From: Hymenobacter sp. ISL-91
GTDB lineage: Bacteria; Bacteroidota; Bacteroidia; Cytophagales; Hymenobacteraceae
Assembly (NCBI RefSeq): GCF_018613725.1
Contig: NZ_JAGGPS010000037.1
Span: 1-56,074 of the forward strand
Direction of reading: 5' to 3'
Length of the DNA: 56,074 bases
The position numbers and the translations under genes are program-made. Positions within the stretch are counted from its first letter, which is position 1. Each line of letters begins with the position of its first letter. Below the pieces are notes generated by a model, which ran no database searches, was not told the DNA's origin, and was given only the letters and a program-made list of their open reading frames with translations. Positions 35,603 to 46,375 of this stretch are shown one piece after another.

Positions 35603-35980
35603 TTACGACCGTTGTTTTATGATTTCTTTTAAAGCTTCATAACTAATTAGATAAGCGGCGACAATAAGCCCAAGTAAAATCAAAACACCTATTGGTCCCA
35701 TGTATAGAACTACTGTCGGAAGCATCAGCATTGTAAGCAACTCATCCCACAAACTATTTGGATGAGCCCCTTGAAAGAGCTTGACACCTGACAGGAAATC
35801 CAAGACTAGTAGCGAAGCCCATATTCCAGGAAGTAGACGTAAAAGCAGTAATACTTGTCTTACAATACGTTCAGTTCTCCTATAGATTTCAGAGTTTTTA
35901 AATCTCTCTATGGTTGAGAAGCCGTCACTCAGTATCCTTGATGACAAAAGGATTATCATCCATAAACGGCTTTTTCGCAT
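35603..35980 (-). CDS. Small membrane protein of unknown function
   Basis: 125 aa, ATG start. The N-terminal half is basic with a hydrophobic stretch (IVRQVLLLLRLLPGIWASLL); a second strongly hydrophobic region covers residues ~85-112 (LMLPTVVLYMGPIGVLILLG, LIVAAYLISYEAL). Two or three membrane segments are likely. No family is recognised. It is AT-richer than its neighbours (23 G+C of 60 at 35641-35700). It lies behind the rpoC terminator with its own -7 box, and 34 bp before the DUF3467 gene. It may be a recent insertion between rpoC and DUF3467. Confidence 0.6.
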   Translation of the reverse strand: MRKSRLWMIILLSSRILSDGFSTIERFKNSEIYRRTERIVRQVLLLLRLLPGIWASLLVLDFLSGVKLFQGAHPNSLWDELLTMLMLPTVVLYMGPIGVLILLGLIVAAYLISYEALKEIIKQRS

Positions 35981-36014
35981 AGCAATGCTTCTATTGACGA
36001 GCTACGTCTTCATT

Positions 36015-36022
36015 CAAAGTTA
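36015..36022 (-). promoter_or_regulatory. Candidate -7 element downstream of rpoC
   Basis: The minus strand reads TAACTTTG, a perfect TAnnTTTG, immediately after the T tract of the rpoC terminator and 35 bp before the start of the small membrane-protein gene. No TTG lies at the expected -33 distance. Confidence 0.4.
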
Positions 36023-36025
36023 GAA

Positions 36026-36059
36026 AAGAAAAAGCCGACTAGATTTCTCTAGTCGGCTT
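36026..36059 (-). terminator. Terminator after rpoC
   Basis: A perfect 12-bp stem AAGCCGACTAGA/TCTAGTCGGCTT with a 4-base loop, followed on the minus strand by TTTCTTTTCT. It lies 25 bp after the rpoC stop. Confidence 0.88.
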
Positions 36060-36083
36060 CTCTCATTTACTCACTTCTGCAGA

Positions 36084-39000
36084 TTACTCTGCCGACACTT
36101 CGCGCTTGGCGCGCGAGGGACGCTTGGCAGGCGCGGCAGCCTCTTCAGCTTTGGCGGCTTGGGCGGCTTCCATCTCTTCCTTCGAGCCAACGATCTGGCG
36201 GGTGTACTCGCGCAGACCGGTACCGGCCGGGATGAGGTGACCTACAATCACGTTCTCCTTCAGGCCCAGCAGTTCGTCGGCCTTGCCACGGATGGCGGCT
36301 TCCGACAGCACCTTGGTCGTCTCCTGGAAGGAAGCGGCCGAGATGAACGACTGAGTGCCCAACGAGGCCTGGGTGATACCCTGGAGGGTCGGACGCGAAA
36401 CCGAAGGTTGGGCGTCGCGCACTTCCACCAGCTGCAGGTCGCGGCGGCGCAGGCTGCTGTTCTCGTCGCGCAGGCGACGAGCCGTCACAATCTGACCGGG
36501 CTTGAAGTTGCTGGAATCACCGGCGTTGGTGACCACCTTCATGTCGATGATGGTGTCGTTCTCCTCCATGAAGATAATCTTGTCGATTACCTGATGTTCG
36601 AGGAACGACGTGTCACCGGCGTCAAGGATAACTACCTTCTGCATCATCTGGCGGACGACCACCTCGATGTGCTTATCGTTGATTTTCACGCCCTGCAAGC
36701 GGTATACTTCCTGAATCTCGTTCACGAGGTACTCCTGCACGGCACCGGGGCCCTGAATGCTCAGGATATCGGAAGGCGTGATGGCACCATCCGACAGCGG
36801 TGCACCGGCCCGGATGAAGTCGTTGTCCTGCACCAGAATGTGCTTCGACAGCGGCACCATGTATTTCTTCTTGACGCCGTCCTTCGACTCGACGAAGATT
36901 TCACGGTTACCACGCTTCACCGTACCGTAGGTTACCACGCCGTCGATTTCGGCCACTACGGCCGGGTTCGACGGGTTGCGTGCCTCGAACAGCTCGGTTA
37001 CGCGAGGCAGACCACCCGTAATGTCGCGGGTTTTGCCCACGGCACGCGGAATCTTAGCCAGAATCTGGCCGGCCTTGATTTTCTGGCCGTTCTCCACGTT
37101 CAGGTGGGAACCTACCGGAATGCTATAGCCCTTCTGCCCCTCCTCGTCGCCCTTTTTGCCGGGGCGCACGATGATGGCGGGGTTCTGGTCTTTGGCCGAC
37201 TTGGACTCGATAATTACTTTCTCGCGGTGACCCGTCTGCTCATCCGACTCCTCGCGGTAGGTTACCCCGTCCGTGATGGCGTCGTATACAATGGTACCAT
37301 CGAACTCAGCCAGAATAACGGCGTTGTAAGGGTCCCAGTTGTTGAGCTCCTGGCCCTTCTCAACCTCCTGACCCTCTTTTACGAGCAGGAATGAGCCATA
37401 AGGCACGTGGTTCGAGATGAACACTTTACGCGTTTCCTTGTCCACGATACGGACTTCGCCCGAGCGACCCATTACCACGTTCACAGCTTCGCCATCGGCG
37501 CTGGCTGTCTCCACGGTCCGGATGTCTTCGAACTCCACCACGCCGGCGAACTTGGCACGGATGCTGGCCTCTACCGCAATGTTGGAGGCCGTACCACCTA
37601 CGTGGAAGGTACGCAGCGTGAGCTGGGTGCCTGGCTCTCCAATCGACTGAGCGGCAATTACACCTACTGCCTCACCACGCTGGACCATGCGGCCAGATGA
37701 GAGGTTACGGCCGTAGCACTTGGCGCAGATACCACGCTTGCTCTCGCAGGTCAGTACCGAGCGAATCTCCACCGACTCGATGCTAGTTGCATCAACGCGG
37801 CGGGTAATCTCCTCGGTGATTTCGTCGCCAGCCGTCAGGATAACCTCGTCCGTGAGCGGGTCGATGATATCATGCACGGCTACGCGGCCCAGGATACGCT
37901 CGGCCAGGGGCTCCACGATGTCCTCATTATCCTTGAGGGCGAAGGTTTCGATACCGCGCAACGTGCCGCAATCGGGCTCGTTCACGATAACGTCCTGCGA
38001 TACGTCTACCAAACGACGGGTCAGGTAGCCAGCGTCAGCCGTTTTCAGAGCCGTGTCAGCCAGACCTTTCCGGGCACCGTGGGTCGAGATGAAGTACTCG
38101 ATTACGTCCAAGCCTTCTTTGAAGTTAGACAGAATCGGGTTCTCAATAATCTCACCTACCGAACCCTGCAGCGACTTCTGCGGCTTAGCCATCAGACCCC
38201 GCATACCGCCGAGCTGACGAATCTGCTCGCGCGAACCACGGGCACCGGAGTGCATCATCATGTAAATCGAGTTGAAGCCCTGGTTCTCCTTTTCGAGGCG
38301 ACCCATGAGGGTTTCAGTGATTTGGTTGTTGATGCGCGTCCAGATGTCGATAACCTGGTTGTAACGCTCGTTATCGGTAATCAGACCCATCTGATAGTTC
38401 TGGGTTACCGCGGCAACGTCGGCCTGCGCCTGCTTCACCAGCTCATCCTTCTCCTTTGGAATCTGGATGTCGCCCAGACCCATCGACAGACCACCTTTGT
38501 AAGCCGACTGGAAGCCCAGCGTCTTGATGTCGTCGAGGAACTGCGCGGTGCGGGCCATGCCCGTGCGCTTGAAGACCATCGAGATGATCTGCTGAAGCTT
38601 CTTCTTGGTCAGCAACTCATCTACGAAACCTACTTCGGCGGGCACGAGCTGGTTGAAGAGCACGCGGCCGGCAACAGTTTCGATGATTTTCGTCACGAGG
38701 TTATCGTCCTCATCGCGAATCGGAGTGCGCACCTTTATGTAGGCATGCTTCGAGAGCTGGCCTTCATTGATGGCAATTACTACTTCCTCATCGGAGTAGA
38801 ACACGCGGCCTTCGCCCTGAATGCTCTCCTCTTCGGTGCTGCGCTTGCCTTTGGTTACGTAGTACAGACCCAGAACCATGTCCTGCGACGGTACCGCGAT
38901 GGGCGCGCCGTTGGCCGGGTTCAGGATGTTGTGCGAGGCCAGCATGAGCATGGAGGCTTCCAAGATGGCGGCCGGGCCGAGGGGCACGTGCACAGCCATC

Positions 39001-40436
39001 TGGTCACCGTCAAAGTCAGCATTGAAGGCCGTACAAACGAGGGGGTGCAGCTGGATAGCCTTGCCCTCGATGAGGCGTGGCTGGAACGCCTGGATACCCA
39101 GACGGTGAAGCGTTGGAGCCCGGTTAAGCAATACTGGGTGGCCTTTCAGCACGTTCTCCAGAATGTCCCAAACAACAGCGTCCTTGCGGTCCACGATTTT
39201 CTTGGCCGACTTCACCGTTTTCACGATACCACGCTCGATGAGCTTGCGGATGATGAACGGCTTGAACAGCTCGGCTGCCATGTTTTTGGGCAAACCGCAC
39301 TCGTGCAGCTTCAGCTCGGGGCCTACCACGATAACCGAACGGCCGGAATAGTCGACACGCTTACCGAGCAGGTTCTGACGGAAGCGGCCCTGCTTGCCTT
39401 TCAGCATATCGGACAGCGACTTCAGGGCGCGGTTGCCTTCGGCGCGCACGGCATTCACCTTGCGCGAGTTGTCGAAGAGCGAATCCACGGCTTCCTGCAG
39501 CATGCGCTTCTCGTTCCGCAAAATCACCTCCGGCGCCTTGATTTCGATCAGGCGCTTAAGGCGGTTGTTGCGGATGATAACGCGACGGTACAGGTCGTTC
39601 AGGTCGGAGGTAGCGAAACGGCCACCGTCGAGCGGAACGAGCGGGCGCAGTTCCGGCGGAATAACGGGCACCATGCGGATAACCATCCACTCGGGCTTGT
39701 TTTCCACGCGGGTAGCGGCGTCACGGAAAGCTTCCACCACGCGCAGACGCTTGAGGGCTTCCGCCTTCCGCTGCTGCGGGGTTTCGGTGGCGGCAGAGTC
39801 ACGCAGCGAGTAGCTCAGCTCATCAAGGTTGATGCGCTCGAGCAGCATTTGCAACGCCTCGGCACCCATGCGGGCGATGAACTTGTTGGGGTCATCGTTC
39901 GGCAGCATCTGGTTCTCGCGGGGGAGCTTGTCGATGATGTCGAGGTACTCGTCTTCGGTCAGGAAGTCGAGCTGCTGCACGCCTTCCTCAGCCAGCGTAC
40001 CCGGCTGCACCACGGCGTAGCGCTCGTAGTAGATAATCTGGTCGAGCTTCTTGGTGGGCAGGCCCAGCAGGTAGCCGATTTTATTGGGCAGCGACTTGAA
40101 GTACCAGATGTGCGCCACGGGCACCACCAGTTCGATGTGGCCCATCCGCTCCCGGCGAACTTTCTTCTCGGTCACCTCCACGCCGCAACGGTCGCAGATG
40201 ATGCCCTTGTAACGGATGCGCTTGTATTTGCCGCAGTGGCACTCCCAGTCCTTCACCGGACCGAAAATCCGCTCGCAGAACAAGCCGCCCATCTCGGGCT
40301 TGTACGTCCGGTAGTTGATAGTCTCAGGCTTGATGACTTCGCCGTTCGACCGTTCCAGAATGGATTCGGGCGAGGCCAGCGAAATGGTCACTTTTGAGAA
40401 GTCCTGAACCAGTTTCTTGTTTTTTGCAAATGCCAT
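36084..40436 (-). CDS. rpoC: RNA polymerase beta' subunit
   Basis: 1450 aa, typical for Bacteroidota. N-terminal zinc ribbon [20 protein letters not shown], clamp and lid region, the catalytic Mg-binding loop [19 protein letters not shown], bridge helix/trigger loop region ([31 protein letters not shown]), second zinc site with [19 protein letters not shown], and a long C-terminal jaw/clamp. A short Ala/Lys-rich tail ends the protein. The gene is complete, but it is not adjacent to rpoB: two AT-rich genes and ~1.2 kb separate them. It is followed by a strong terminator. Confidence 0.98.
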   Translation of the reverse strand: MAFAKNKKLVQDFSKVTISLASPESILERSNGEVIKPETINYRTYKPEMGGLFCERIFGPVKDWECHCGKYKRIRYKGIICDRCGVEVTEKKVRRERMGHIELVVPVAHIWYFKSLPNKIGYLLGLPTKKLDQIIYYERYAVVQPGTLAEEGVQQLDFLTEDEYLDIIDKLPRENQMLPNDDPNKFIARMGAEALQMLLERINLDELSYSLRDSAATETPQQRKAEALKRLRVVEAFRDAATRVENKPEWMVIRMVPVIPPELRPLVPLDGGRFATSDLNDLYRRVIIRNNRLKRLIEIKAPEVILRNEKRMLQEAVDSLFDNSRKVNAVRAEGNRALKSLSDMLKGKQGRFRQNLLGKRVDYSGRSVIVVGPELKLHECGLPKNMAAELFKPFIIRKLIERGIVKTVKSAKKIVDRKDAVVWDILENVLKGHPVLLNRAPTLHRLGIQAFQPRLIEGKAIQLHPLVCTAFNADFDGDQMAVHVPLGPAAILEASMLMLASHNILNPANGAPIAVPSQDMVLGLYYVTKGKRSTEEESIQGEGRVFYSDEEVVIAINEGQLSKHAYIKVRTPIRDEDDNLVTKIIETVAGRVLFNQLVPAEVGFVDELLTKKKLQQIISMVFKRTGMARTAQFLDDIKTLGFQSAYKGGLSMGLGDIQIPKEKDELVKQAQADVAAVTQNYQMGLITDNERYNQVIDIWTRINNQITETLMGRLEKENQGFNSIYMMMHSGARGSREQIRQLGGMRGLMAKPQKSLQGSVGEIIENPILSNFKEGLDVIEYFISTHGARKGLADTALKTADAGYLTRRLVDVSQDVIVNEPDCGTLRGIETFALKDNEDIVEPLAERILGRVAVHDIIDPLTDEVILTAGDEITEEITRRVDATSIESVEIRSVLTCESKRGICAKCYGRNLSSGRMVQRGEAVGVIAAQSIGEPGTQLTLRTFHVGGTASNIAVEASIRAKFAGVVEFEDIRTVETASADGEAVNVVMGRSGEVRIVDKETRKVFISNHVPYGSFLLVKEGQEVEKGQELNNWDPYNAVILAEFDGTIVYDAITDGVTYREESDEQTGHREKVIIESKSAKDQNPAIIVRPGKKGDEEGQKGYSIPVGSHLNVENGQKIKAGQILAKIPRAVGKTRDITGGLPRVTELFEARNPSNPAVVAEIDGVVTYGTVKRGNREIFVESKDGVKKKYMVPLSKHILVQDNDFIRAGAPLSDGAITPSDILSIQGPGAVQEYLVNEIQEVYRLQGVKINDKHIEVVVRQMMQKVVILDAGDTSFLEHQVIDKIIFMEENDTIIDMKVVTNAGDSSNFKPGQIVTARRLRDENSSLRRRDLQLVEVRDAQPSVSRPTLQGITQASLGTQSFISAASFQETTKVLSEAAIRGKADELLGLKENVIVGHLIPAGTGLREYTRQIVGSKEEMEAAQAAKAEEAAAPAKRPSRAKREVSAE

Positions 40437-40687
40437 GTAGGGAAGCTGTTATTAGCTGGTGGCTTGTTTTCTGTTCGTTATTTCTACCAGTCTTAAGACG
40501 GGTTAGAAAGAGCGTAACAGTTCGACTCTGCGAAAAGTGCTCTGCGGGTCGGATAGGTACGCCGCGCAGTAGATTTTGCTAGATCTGGGTATTTACCTTC
40601 AAGAAGAAACTCCTCTCACCTATTACTATTCTGACCTATCTCGGAACAGCTGTCTCGTGGTGAGGCTTTACTTCTTTAAAATATTAT

Positions 40688-40957
40688 CTATTCCTCATTT
40701 CCACCTTCAAGCTCCCACAAATCAAGGTTCACACGGCAGCCGTCTTCTAAACGTTTGATCTTACTAAGGATGTTTTTAGGCGAAGAATCAGAAAATTCTA
40801 CACGGTATCCATAGACCATGTCATCGTTACCAGTGTCGGATTCGATTTCATAAACCAACTGACTCAATTCGTCGCTGGTGATTCCAAGAATAGAAGCGAG
40901 ACTGCTGTCTTTCTTATCATCATTCAACTCCATCGCAATGTCTTTCCAGTGGCCCAT
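40688..40957 (-). CDS. Small acidic protein of unknown function between rpoB and rpoC
   Basis: 89 aa, ATG start. Strongly acidic (MGHWKDIAMELNDDKKDSS, LGITSDELSQLVYEIESDTG, YGYRVEFSDSSPKNILSKI, then EDGCRVNLDLWELEGGNEE). No signal peptide or membrane segment. No family is firmly recognised; small acidic cytoplasmic proteins of this kind are often immunity or accessory proteins, but nothing here proves it. Base composition is AT-rich compared with rpoC and rpoB. It is 59 bp downstream of the other inserted gene and 251 bp upstream of rpoC. Confidence 0.65.
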   Translation of the reverse strand: MGHWKDIAMELNDDKKDSSLASILGITSDELSQLVYEIESDTGNDDMVYGYRVEFSDSSPKNILSKIKRLEDGCRVNLDLWELEGGNEE

Positions 40958-41016
40958 GTTGTATGCTTAAATTCTAAAAGAAAATGTTTTTTTTTAATTT
41001 GACGACTAATTGATTA

Positions 41017-41595
41017 TTACAAATCTTTTAGTGCCTGTTGATTTTGAGTATTTTTTCTACGCTGTAACAACATCTGTTCGTTTTTATCGTCCCTAAACAT
41101 TTCATCATATATTCCTTTACAAGCGTAGCTAATTAACGAAAGATCACCTCCTGGCCATTCAACAACCGATAGTTCGACCTTTTTGCCAAACCATTCACGA
41201 CCGTTTGTATCACTTTTAGTCTTCGTGCCATCCAATACTTGTGTTGGATGGCCATAAAGCCTCTGAAGTAATTCAAGTATACCATTTGAATTAACCATAT
41301 CAGCTTCTAACTGTATATGCATAAGTTTATCTTTATAAAACTCATAAGTTATATTTTTAAGTTTATAAGGACCAACCATTAAATCTTCATCTTTCTTCTG
41401 ATATTTAACTATATATTTATTATCATACGGATCTTTCTTTAGCTTAACCAGTCCAGCTATCATAGATGAACTGAGGCCAAATTTATATTGCCTAAACCCA
41501 TACTTTGCATCTAGCGCAGCTACGCTTTGTGCATCGCAAGCGAAAACCACAAAGAGTAACAAAGCAGAAAATATTACATGAAATATCTTTCCCAT
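41017..41595 (-). CDS. Secreted or lipid-anchored protein of unknown function between rpoB and rpoC
   Basis: 192 aa, ATG start. The N-terminus is a signal sequence (FHVIFSALLLFVVFACDAQS); VFAC could be a lipobox, or cleavage could follow DAQ. The mature part begins LDAKYGFRQYKFGLSSSMIA, a pattern I associate with a family of small Bacteroidota exported proteins of unknown role, then beta-rich segments (NITYEFYKDKLMHIQLEADM) and LLQRLYGHPTQV. GC is strikingly low: 31 of 120 bases at 41281-41400, against 38 of 60 in rpoB at 41881-41940. Together with its position inside rpoBC this suggests horizontal acquisition. Confidence 0.7.
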   Translation of the reverse strand: MGKIFHVIFSALLLFVVFACDAQSVAALDAKYGFRQYKFGLSSSMIAGLVKLKKDPYDNKYIVKYQKKDEDLMVGPYKLKNITYEFYKDKLMHIQLEADMVNSNGILELLQRLYGHPTQVLDGTKTKSDTNGREWFGKKVELSVVEWPGGDLSLISYACKGIYDEMFRDDKNEQMLLQRRKNTQNQQALKDL

Positions 41596-41615
41596 TATAT
41601 TATTATACTATTCTA

Positions 41616-41641
41616 CCTCTGGCTATTAGTGTAGCCAGAGG
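41616..41641 (-). terminator. Hairpin after rpoB
   Basis: A perfect 9-bp stem CCTCTGGCT/AGCCAGAGG with an 8-base loop, 21 bp after the rpoB stop. The sequence after it on the minus strand (TAGAATAGTATAATAATATA) is AT-rich without a clean T run, so this may be a weak terminator or a processing hairpin. Confidence 0.5.
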
Positions 41642-41662
41642 CAGACAATAGAACTTCAAACC

Positions 41663-44600
41663 TTAGTCAAGCGTAATTTCCAGGGCCAGACCACGTAGCT
41701 CATGGATGAGCACGTTGAACGACTCGGGAATGTTGGGCTTGGGCAGCACGTCGCCTTTTACAATGGCTTCGTACGCCTTGGCCCGGCCTACCACGTCATC
41801 CGACTTCACGGTCAGGATTTCCTGGAGCACATTGGAAGCGCCAAAGGCCTCCAAAGCCCATACCTCCATCTCGCCGAAACGCTGACCACCGAACTGGGCC
41901 TTACCACCCAGCGGCTGCTGAGTAATGAGCGAGTACGGGCCGATGGAACGGGCGTGCATCTTGTCGTCCACCAGGTGACCCAGCTTCAGCATGTAGATAA
42001 CGCCCACCGTTACCGGCTGGTCGAAGCGCTGACCCGTCAGGCCATCGTGCAAGTAAGCACGTCCCCAATCGGGCAATCCGGCTTCGGTCAGCTCCTTGGC
42101 TACTTCGTCCTCGGTCGCACCGTCGAAAATCGGGGTAGCGTAGGTACGGTCCATTTTCAGACCGGCCCAGCCGAGTACGGTTTCGTAGATCTGACCAATG
42201 TTCATCCGGCTAGGTACACCAAGCGGGTTGAGCACGATGTCCATCGGGGTGCCGTCGGGCAGGAAGGGCATGTCTTCGTCGCGCACGATGCGGGCTACTA
42301 CACCCTTGTTACCGTGACGACCGGCCATCTTGTCACCCACCTTCAGCTTGCGCTTCTTGGCGATGTACACTTTGGCCAGCTGCACGATGCCGGCAGGCAA
42401 CTCATCACCTACTTCCAGCGTGAACCGCTCCCGCTTGAAGCGAGCCGTTACCACGTTGCGACGCTTGGCGTAGTTTTTCACCAGCTCGCCTACCATGGCA
42501 TTCACGCGGGCATCGGCTGTCCAGCCGTCCAGCACGAGGTCCTTGAACAGATTGGCCTCTTCGGGAACAGCGTAGTTGCTCTCGTCGCGGTACGGGTTCT
42601 TGTCAGGGAACAGGTTCTCAGCCACGTTCTTCTTGCCGAATTTCACGCCTTTCGACATGATTTCCTCACCGAACTTGTGCTTGATACCCTGCGACGTCTT
42701 GCCTTCAAGCAGAGCGGTCATCTTCTCTACCATGATGGCGCGGATGCCCCGCAACTCGCGGCTGTAGGCATCCTTCAACTCTTCTACTTCCTTCTTCGAC
42801 TTGGCCCGCAGGTTTTTGTCTTTCTTAGGACGCGAGAACAGCTTGGTGCCGATAACCACACCCTGCAACGACGGTGGCGCTTTCAAGGAAGCATCCTTCA
42901 CGTCGCCGGCCTTGTCGCCGAAAATGGCGCGGAGCAGCTTCTCCTCCGGAGTCGGGTCAGTTTCGCCCTTGGGCGTAATCTTACCGATCAGGATGTCGCC
43001 TTCCTTCACCTCAGCACCCAAACGGATTACGCCGTTGTCGTCGAGGTTGCGCACAGCTTCTTCGCTCACATTCGGGATTTCCGAAGTCAGTTCTTCCTCG
43101 CCGCGCTTGGTTTCGCGCACTTCCAACTCAAACTCCTCAATGTGAATCGAGGTGAAGATGTCGTCGCGTACTACCTTCTCCGAGATGACGATGGCATCCT
43201 CGAAGTTGTAGCCCTGCCACGGCATGAACGCCACCTGCATGTTGCGGCCCAAGGCGAGTTCGCCCTTGTTGGTACCGTAGCCCTCGCACAGTACCTGGCC
43301 CTTGGTCACCCGCTCACCCTTCTTCACGAGAGGCGTCAGGTTGATGCAGGTGTCCTGGTTGGTACGACGGAACTTGATGAGGTCGTAGGAAATCCGCTCA
43401 GCGTCGAAGCTTACGAGGACTTCATCCGGCGTCAGGTCGTACTTTACTACGATGCGGTTAGCATCGACGTAATCTACTACACCAACACCTTCGGAAACGA
43501 CCAGCGTACGCGAGTCGGTAGCTACGCGGCCTTCGAGGCCGGTACCCACGATGGGGGCTTCGGCTTTCAGCAGCGGAACCGCCTGACGCTGCATGTTCGA
43601 GCCCATCAGTGCCCGGTTGGCGTCATCGTGCTCCAGGAACGGAATCAGCGAAGCAGCCACCGATACAATCTGGTTCGGGGCTACGTCCATGTAGCTGTAC
43701 TCGTCGGGACCAACCACGGGGAAGTCACCTTCGAAACGGCCTTTTACGAGGTCGTTAATGAATTTACCATCATCGTCAATCAGGGCGTTGGCCTGGGCGA
43801 TGTGGTGGGTGTCTTCTTCCTCCGCGGTCAGGTACTTCACGTTCTCCGTCATGTCCACCTGGCCGTTGGCGGCCGTGCGGTATGGCGTTTCGATGAAGCC
43901 CATCGAGTTCACCCGGGCATGCACGCACAGCGACGAAATCAGACCAATGTTTGGTCCCTCCGGCGTTTCGATGGTGCAGAGGCGGCCGTAGTGGGTGTAA
44001 TGAACGTCACGTACTTCGAAACCGGCACGCTCCCGCGACAGACCTCCTGGCCCGAGTGCCGATACGCGACGCTTGTGCGTCACCTCGGCCAGCGGGTTGG
44101 TCTGGTCCATGAACTGGGAGAGCTGGTTCGTACCGAAGAACGAGTTGATAACGCTCGACAGGGTGCGGGCGTTAATCAGGTCAACCGGCTTGAAGTCCTC
44201 GTTGTCGCGCACGTTCATGCGCTCCTTGATGGTACGGGCCATGCGGGCCAGACCTACACCGAACTGGGCATAGAGCTGCTCGCCTACCGTACGCACCCGG
44301 CGGTTGCTCAAGTGGTCAATGTCATCGACAATAGCCTTCGAGTTGATCAGACCAATGAGGTACTTCACGATGAGCACGATGTCCTCGTTGGTCAGCACGC
44401 GGGCCTCCCAGTTGGTCTCGATGCCCAGCTTTTTATTGATGCGGTAGCGGCCTACGTCACCGAGGTCGTAGCGCTTATCCGAGAAAAACAGCTTTTGAAT
44501 GATGTCGCGGGCAGTCTCCTCATCGGGCGCTTCAGTGTTCCGCAGCTGACGGTAGATTTGCTCCACGGCCTCCTTCTCCGAGTTGGAGTTATCCTTCTGG

Positions 44601-45583
44601 AGGGTGTTGTAGATGATGGCGTAGTCCGCAATGTTCACGTTCTCGCGGTGCAGAATCACCGACTTCGCCCCGGCATTCAGGATGATGTCGATGTCCTCCT
44701 CCGAAATTTCAGAATCGCGCTCCATCAGTACCTCGTTGCGGTCGATGGAAACTACTTCGCCAGTGTCCTCGTCCACGAAGTCCTCCGTCCAAGTGCGCAG
44801 CACCCGGGCGGCCAGCTTGCGGCCAACCGCTTTCTTGAGATTTTTCTTGTCAGCCTTCACCTCCTCCGACAGCCCGAACAGGTCTAGGATGTCTTTGTCG
44901 GTGCCGTAGCCGATAGCACGCAGCAGCGTGGTAACCGGGAATTTCTTCTTCCGGTCGATGTAGGCGTACATCACGTTGTTCACGTCCGTCGCAAATTCAA
45001 TCCACGAGCCCTTGAACGGGATAATGCGGGCCGAATACAGCTTGGTACCGTTGGTGTGCTTGCTCTGAGCAAAGAATACGCCCGGCGAGCGGTGCAGCTG
45101 CGATACAATAACGCGCTCGGCACCATTGATAACGAACGAGCCCTTTTCGGTCATGTACGGGATGTTACCCAAGAACACTTCCTGCTCAATCGTCTCGAAA
45201 TCCTCATTGTCCGAATCGTTGCACACCAGCCGGAGCTTGGCCTTCAACGGCACGGAGTACGTCAGGCCGCGGTCAATGCACTCGTCAACCGAGTATTTGG
45301 GCGGGTCAACGTGGTAATCGAGGAAGGTCAGAACGAAGTTCTCGCGCGAGTCCGAAATCGGAAAGTTCTCGGCGAATACTTTGAAAAGGCCTTCATCGGT
45401 CCGGTTCTCAGCAGCCGTTTCCAACTGGAAGAAATCCTTGAACGAGCGTACCTGCACGTCGAGGAAATCCGGGTACTCAATAACCTTTTTAATCTTGGCG
45501 AAGTTGATCCGCTCGTCAGCAGCCTGCAATTTTTGCAGCCCTGTCGGCACCTGAAGTGCTTTCGGTTCTTTCGATGTAGCCAA
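41663..45583 (-). CDS. rpoB: RNA polymerase beta subunit
   Basis: 1306 aa from a TTG at 45583 (reads [16 protein letters not shown]). A second TTG at 45622 would add 13 residues. There is no ATG before the conserved N-terminus [20 protein letters not shown], so a non-ATG start is required. Conserved blocks: rifampicin-pocket region [20 protein letters not shown] (Asp, His and Ser at the main resistance positions are wild type), [58 protein letters not shown], and the C-terminal [20 protein letters not shown]. It follows rplL after a 234-bp region with an attenuator-like hairpin and is unusually separated from rpoC. Confidence 0.97.
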   Translation of the reverse strand: MATSKEPKALQVPTGLQKLQAADERINFAKIKKVIEYPDFLDVQVRSFKDFFQLETAAENRTDEGLFKVFAENFPISDSRENFVLTFLDYHVDPPKYSVDECIDRGLTYSVPLKAKLRLVCNDSDNEDFETIEQEVFLGNIPYMTEKGSFVINGAERVIVSQLHRSPGVFFAQSKHTNGTKLYSARIIPFKGSWIEFATDVNNVMYAYIDRKKKFPVTTLLRAIGYGTDKDILDLFGLSEEVKADKKNLKKAVGRKLAARVLRTWTEDFVDEDTGEVVSIDRNEVLMERDSEISEEDIDIILNAGAKSVILHRENVNIADYAIIYNTLQKDNSNSEKEAVEQIYRQLRNTEAPDEETARDIIQKLFFSDKRYDLGDVGRYRINKKLGIETNWEARVLTNEDIVLIVKYLIGLINSKAIVDDIDHLSNRRVRTVGEQLYAQFGVGLARMARTIKERMNVRDNEDFKPVDLINARTLSSVINSFFGTNQLSQFMDQTNPLAEVTHKRRVSALGPGGLSRERAGFEVRDVHYTHYGRLCTIETPEGPNIGLISSLCVHARVNSMGFIETPYRTAANGQVDMTENVKYLTAEEEDTHHIAQANALIDDDGKFINDLVKGRFEGDFPVVGPDEYSYMDVAPNQIVSVAASLIPFLEHDDANRALMGSNMQRQAVPLLKAEAPIVGTGLEGRVATDSRTLVVSEGVGVVDYVDANRIVVKYDLTPDEVLVSFDAERISYDLIKFRRTNQDTCINLTPLVKKGERVTKGQVLCEGYGTNKGELALGRNMQVAFMPWQGYNFEDAIVISEKVVRDDIFTSIHIEEFELEVRETKRGEEELTSEIPNVSEEAVRNLDDNGVIRLGAEVKEGDILIGKITPKGETDPTPEEKLLRAIFGDKAGDVKDASLKAPPSLQGVVIGTKLFSRPKKDKNLRAKSKKEVEELKDAYSRELRGIRAIMVEKMTALLEGKTSQGIKHKFGEEIMSKGVKFGKKNVAENLFPDKNPYRDESNYAVPEEANLFKDLVLDGWTADARVNAMVGELVKNYAKRRNVVTARFKRERFTLEVGDELPAGIVQLAKVYIAKKRKLKVGDKMAGRHGNKGVVARIVRDEDMPFLPDGTPMDIVLNPLGVPSRMNIGQIYETVLGWAGLKMDRTYATPIFDGATEDEVAKELTEAGLPDWGRAYLHDGLTGQRFDQPVTVGVIYMLKLGHLVDDKMHARSIGPYSLITQQPLGGKAQFGGQRFGEMEVWALEAFGASNVLQEILTVKSDDVVGRAKAYEAIVKGDVLPKPNIPESFNVLIHELRGLALEITLD

Positions 45584-45790
45584 TGTATGTGGGGTTAGGA
45601 AATGGAGACTGGGAGAATCCAAGCCAGGCTGAAAACAATGTTAGCAGCTTGGCAACTCATTTGGGTAATCAGTGGACACGCCAAAGCGCAAAGCACTACT
45701 AGTAGCAATTTGCGCTGGACCATCCGTAGCCGCGAAAAGCCGCAAAGCGGCGCGTAAACGAACTTCCGACTAGTTTGTTGCCTACAAACA

Positions 45791-45824
45791 GGAAAAGACC
45801 TGGCTTAGTTGCCAGGCCTCTCCT
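45791..45824 (-). terminator. Terminator/attenuator between rplL and rpoB
   Basis: Stem CCTGGC/GCCAGG, extended by AGA/TCT, around a 6-base loop, followed on the minus strand by TCTTTTCCTGTTTG. It lies 33 bp after the rplL stop. A partial terminator at this spot would lower rpoB expression relative to the ribosomal proteins, as known for the equivalent E. coli spacer. Further dyads (AGCGCAAA/TTTGCGCT, 45685-45716) lie closer to rpoB. Confidence 0.6.
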
Positions 45825-45856
45825 AATTTGTTGGCTCTTAGAGCGGGCCGCAGAGA

Positions 45857-46234
45857 TTACTTAACCTCTACCTCAGCACCAGCCTCTTCCAGCTGCTTCT
45901 TCAGGCCATCGGCCTCATCTTTCGAAACACCTTCTTTAACGGCCTTTGGGGCGCCGTCAACCAGCTCTTTGGCTTCCTTCAGGCCGAGGCCAGTCAGGTC
46001 TTTCACCAGCTTCACAACAGCCAGCTTCTGGCCACCAGCAGCCTTCAAGATTACGTCGAACGACGTCTTCTCCTCAGGAGCATCAGCAGCACCAGCGCCA
46101 CCGCCAGCCATCATCATCGGAGCAGCAGCTGCTGGCTCGATGCCGTACTCGTCCTTCAGGATAGTAGCCAGTTCGTTTACTTCTTTTACCGTCAGGCTAA
46201 CGAGCTGCTCGGCGAATGCTTTCAAATCTGCCAT
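45857..46234 (-). CDS. rplL: 50S ribosomal protein L7/L12
   Basis: 125 aa. Multi-copy stalk protein that recruits translational GTPases. N-terminal dimer domain ([20 protein letters not shown]), Ala/Met/Gly-rich hinge ([20 protein letters not shown]), C-terminal domain with the conserved [20 protein letters not shown] and [18 protein letters not shown]. Downstream of rplJ by 141 bp. Confidence 0.97.
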   Translation of the reverse strand: MADLKAFAEQLVSLTVKEVNELATILKDEYGIEPAAAAPMMMAGGGAGAADAPEEKTSFDVILKAAGGQKLAVVKLVKDLTGLGLKEAKELVDGAPKAVKEGVSKDEADGLKKQLEEAGAEVEVK

Positions 46235-46261
46235 TTCTGTAGATTGTTAAAAAGGGGGGTT

Positions 46262-46365
46262 GTTGAAGAAAATTATCAGTATTGAGTATTAGGTATTTAG
46301 TATTGAGATTGAAGACTGTTGTCTAATTACTCACTACTCCATACTTGCTACTCTTTTGAAAAAGA
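46262..46365. repeat. AT-rich repetitive spacer (rplL/rplJ)
   Basis: AGTATTGAG occurs twice (46278-46286 and 46299-46307) and TCACTACTCCATACTTGCTA faces it as an imperfect inverted partner. It shares ATCAGTATTGA and TAGTATTGA words with the minus strand of the rpsH/rpsN spacer. Confidence 0.4.
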
Positions 46366-46375
46366 TGAGCAGTGG

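Noticed and set aside
37872..40397. 841-codon open frame antisense to rpoC
   Set aside because: Same reason: complementary frame of a long coding sequence with biased codons; no domain features.
40437..40687. Promoter or small RNA upstream of rpoC
   Set aside because: No TAnnTTTG box, strong hairpin or small ORF with a recognisable product was found on the minus strand in this 251-bp spacer.
41702..44887. 1061-codon open frame antisense to rpoB
   Set aside because: It is the shadow of a highly conserved, GC-biased gene; the translation has no recognisable domain and no start context.
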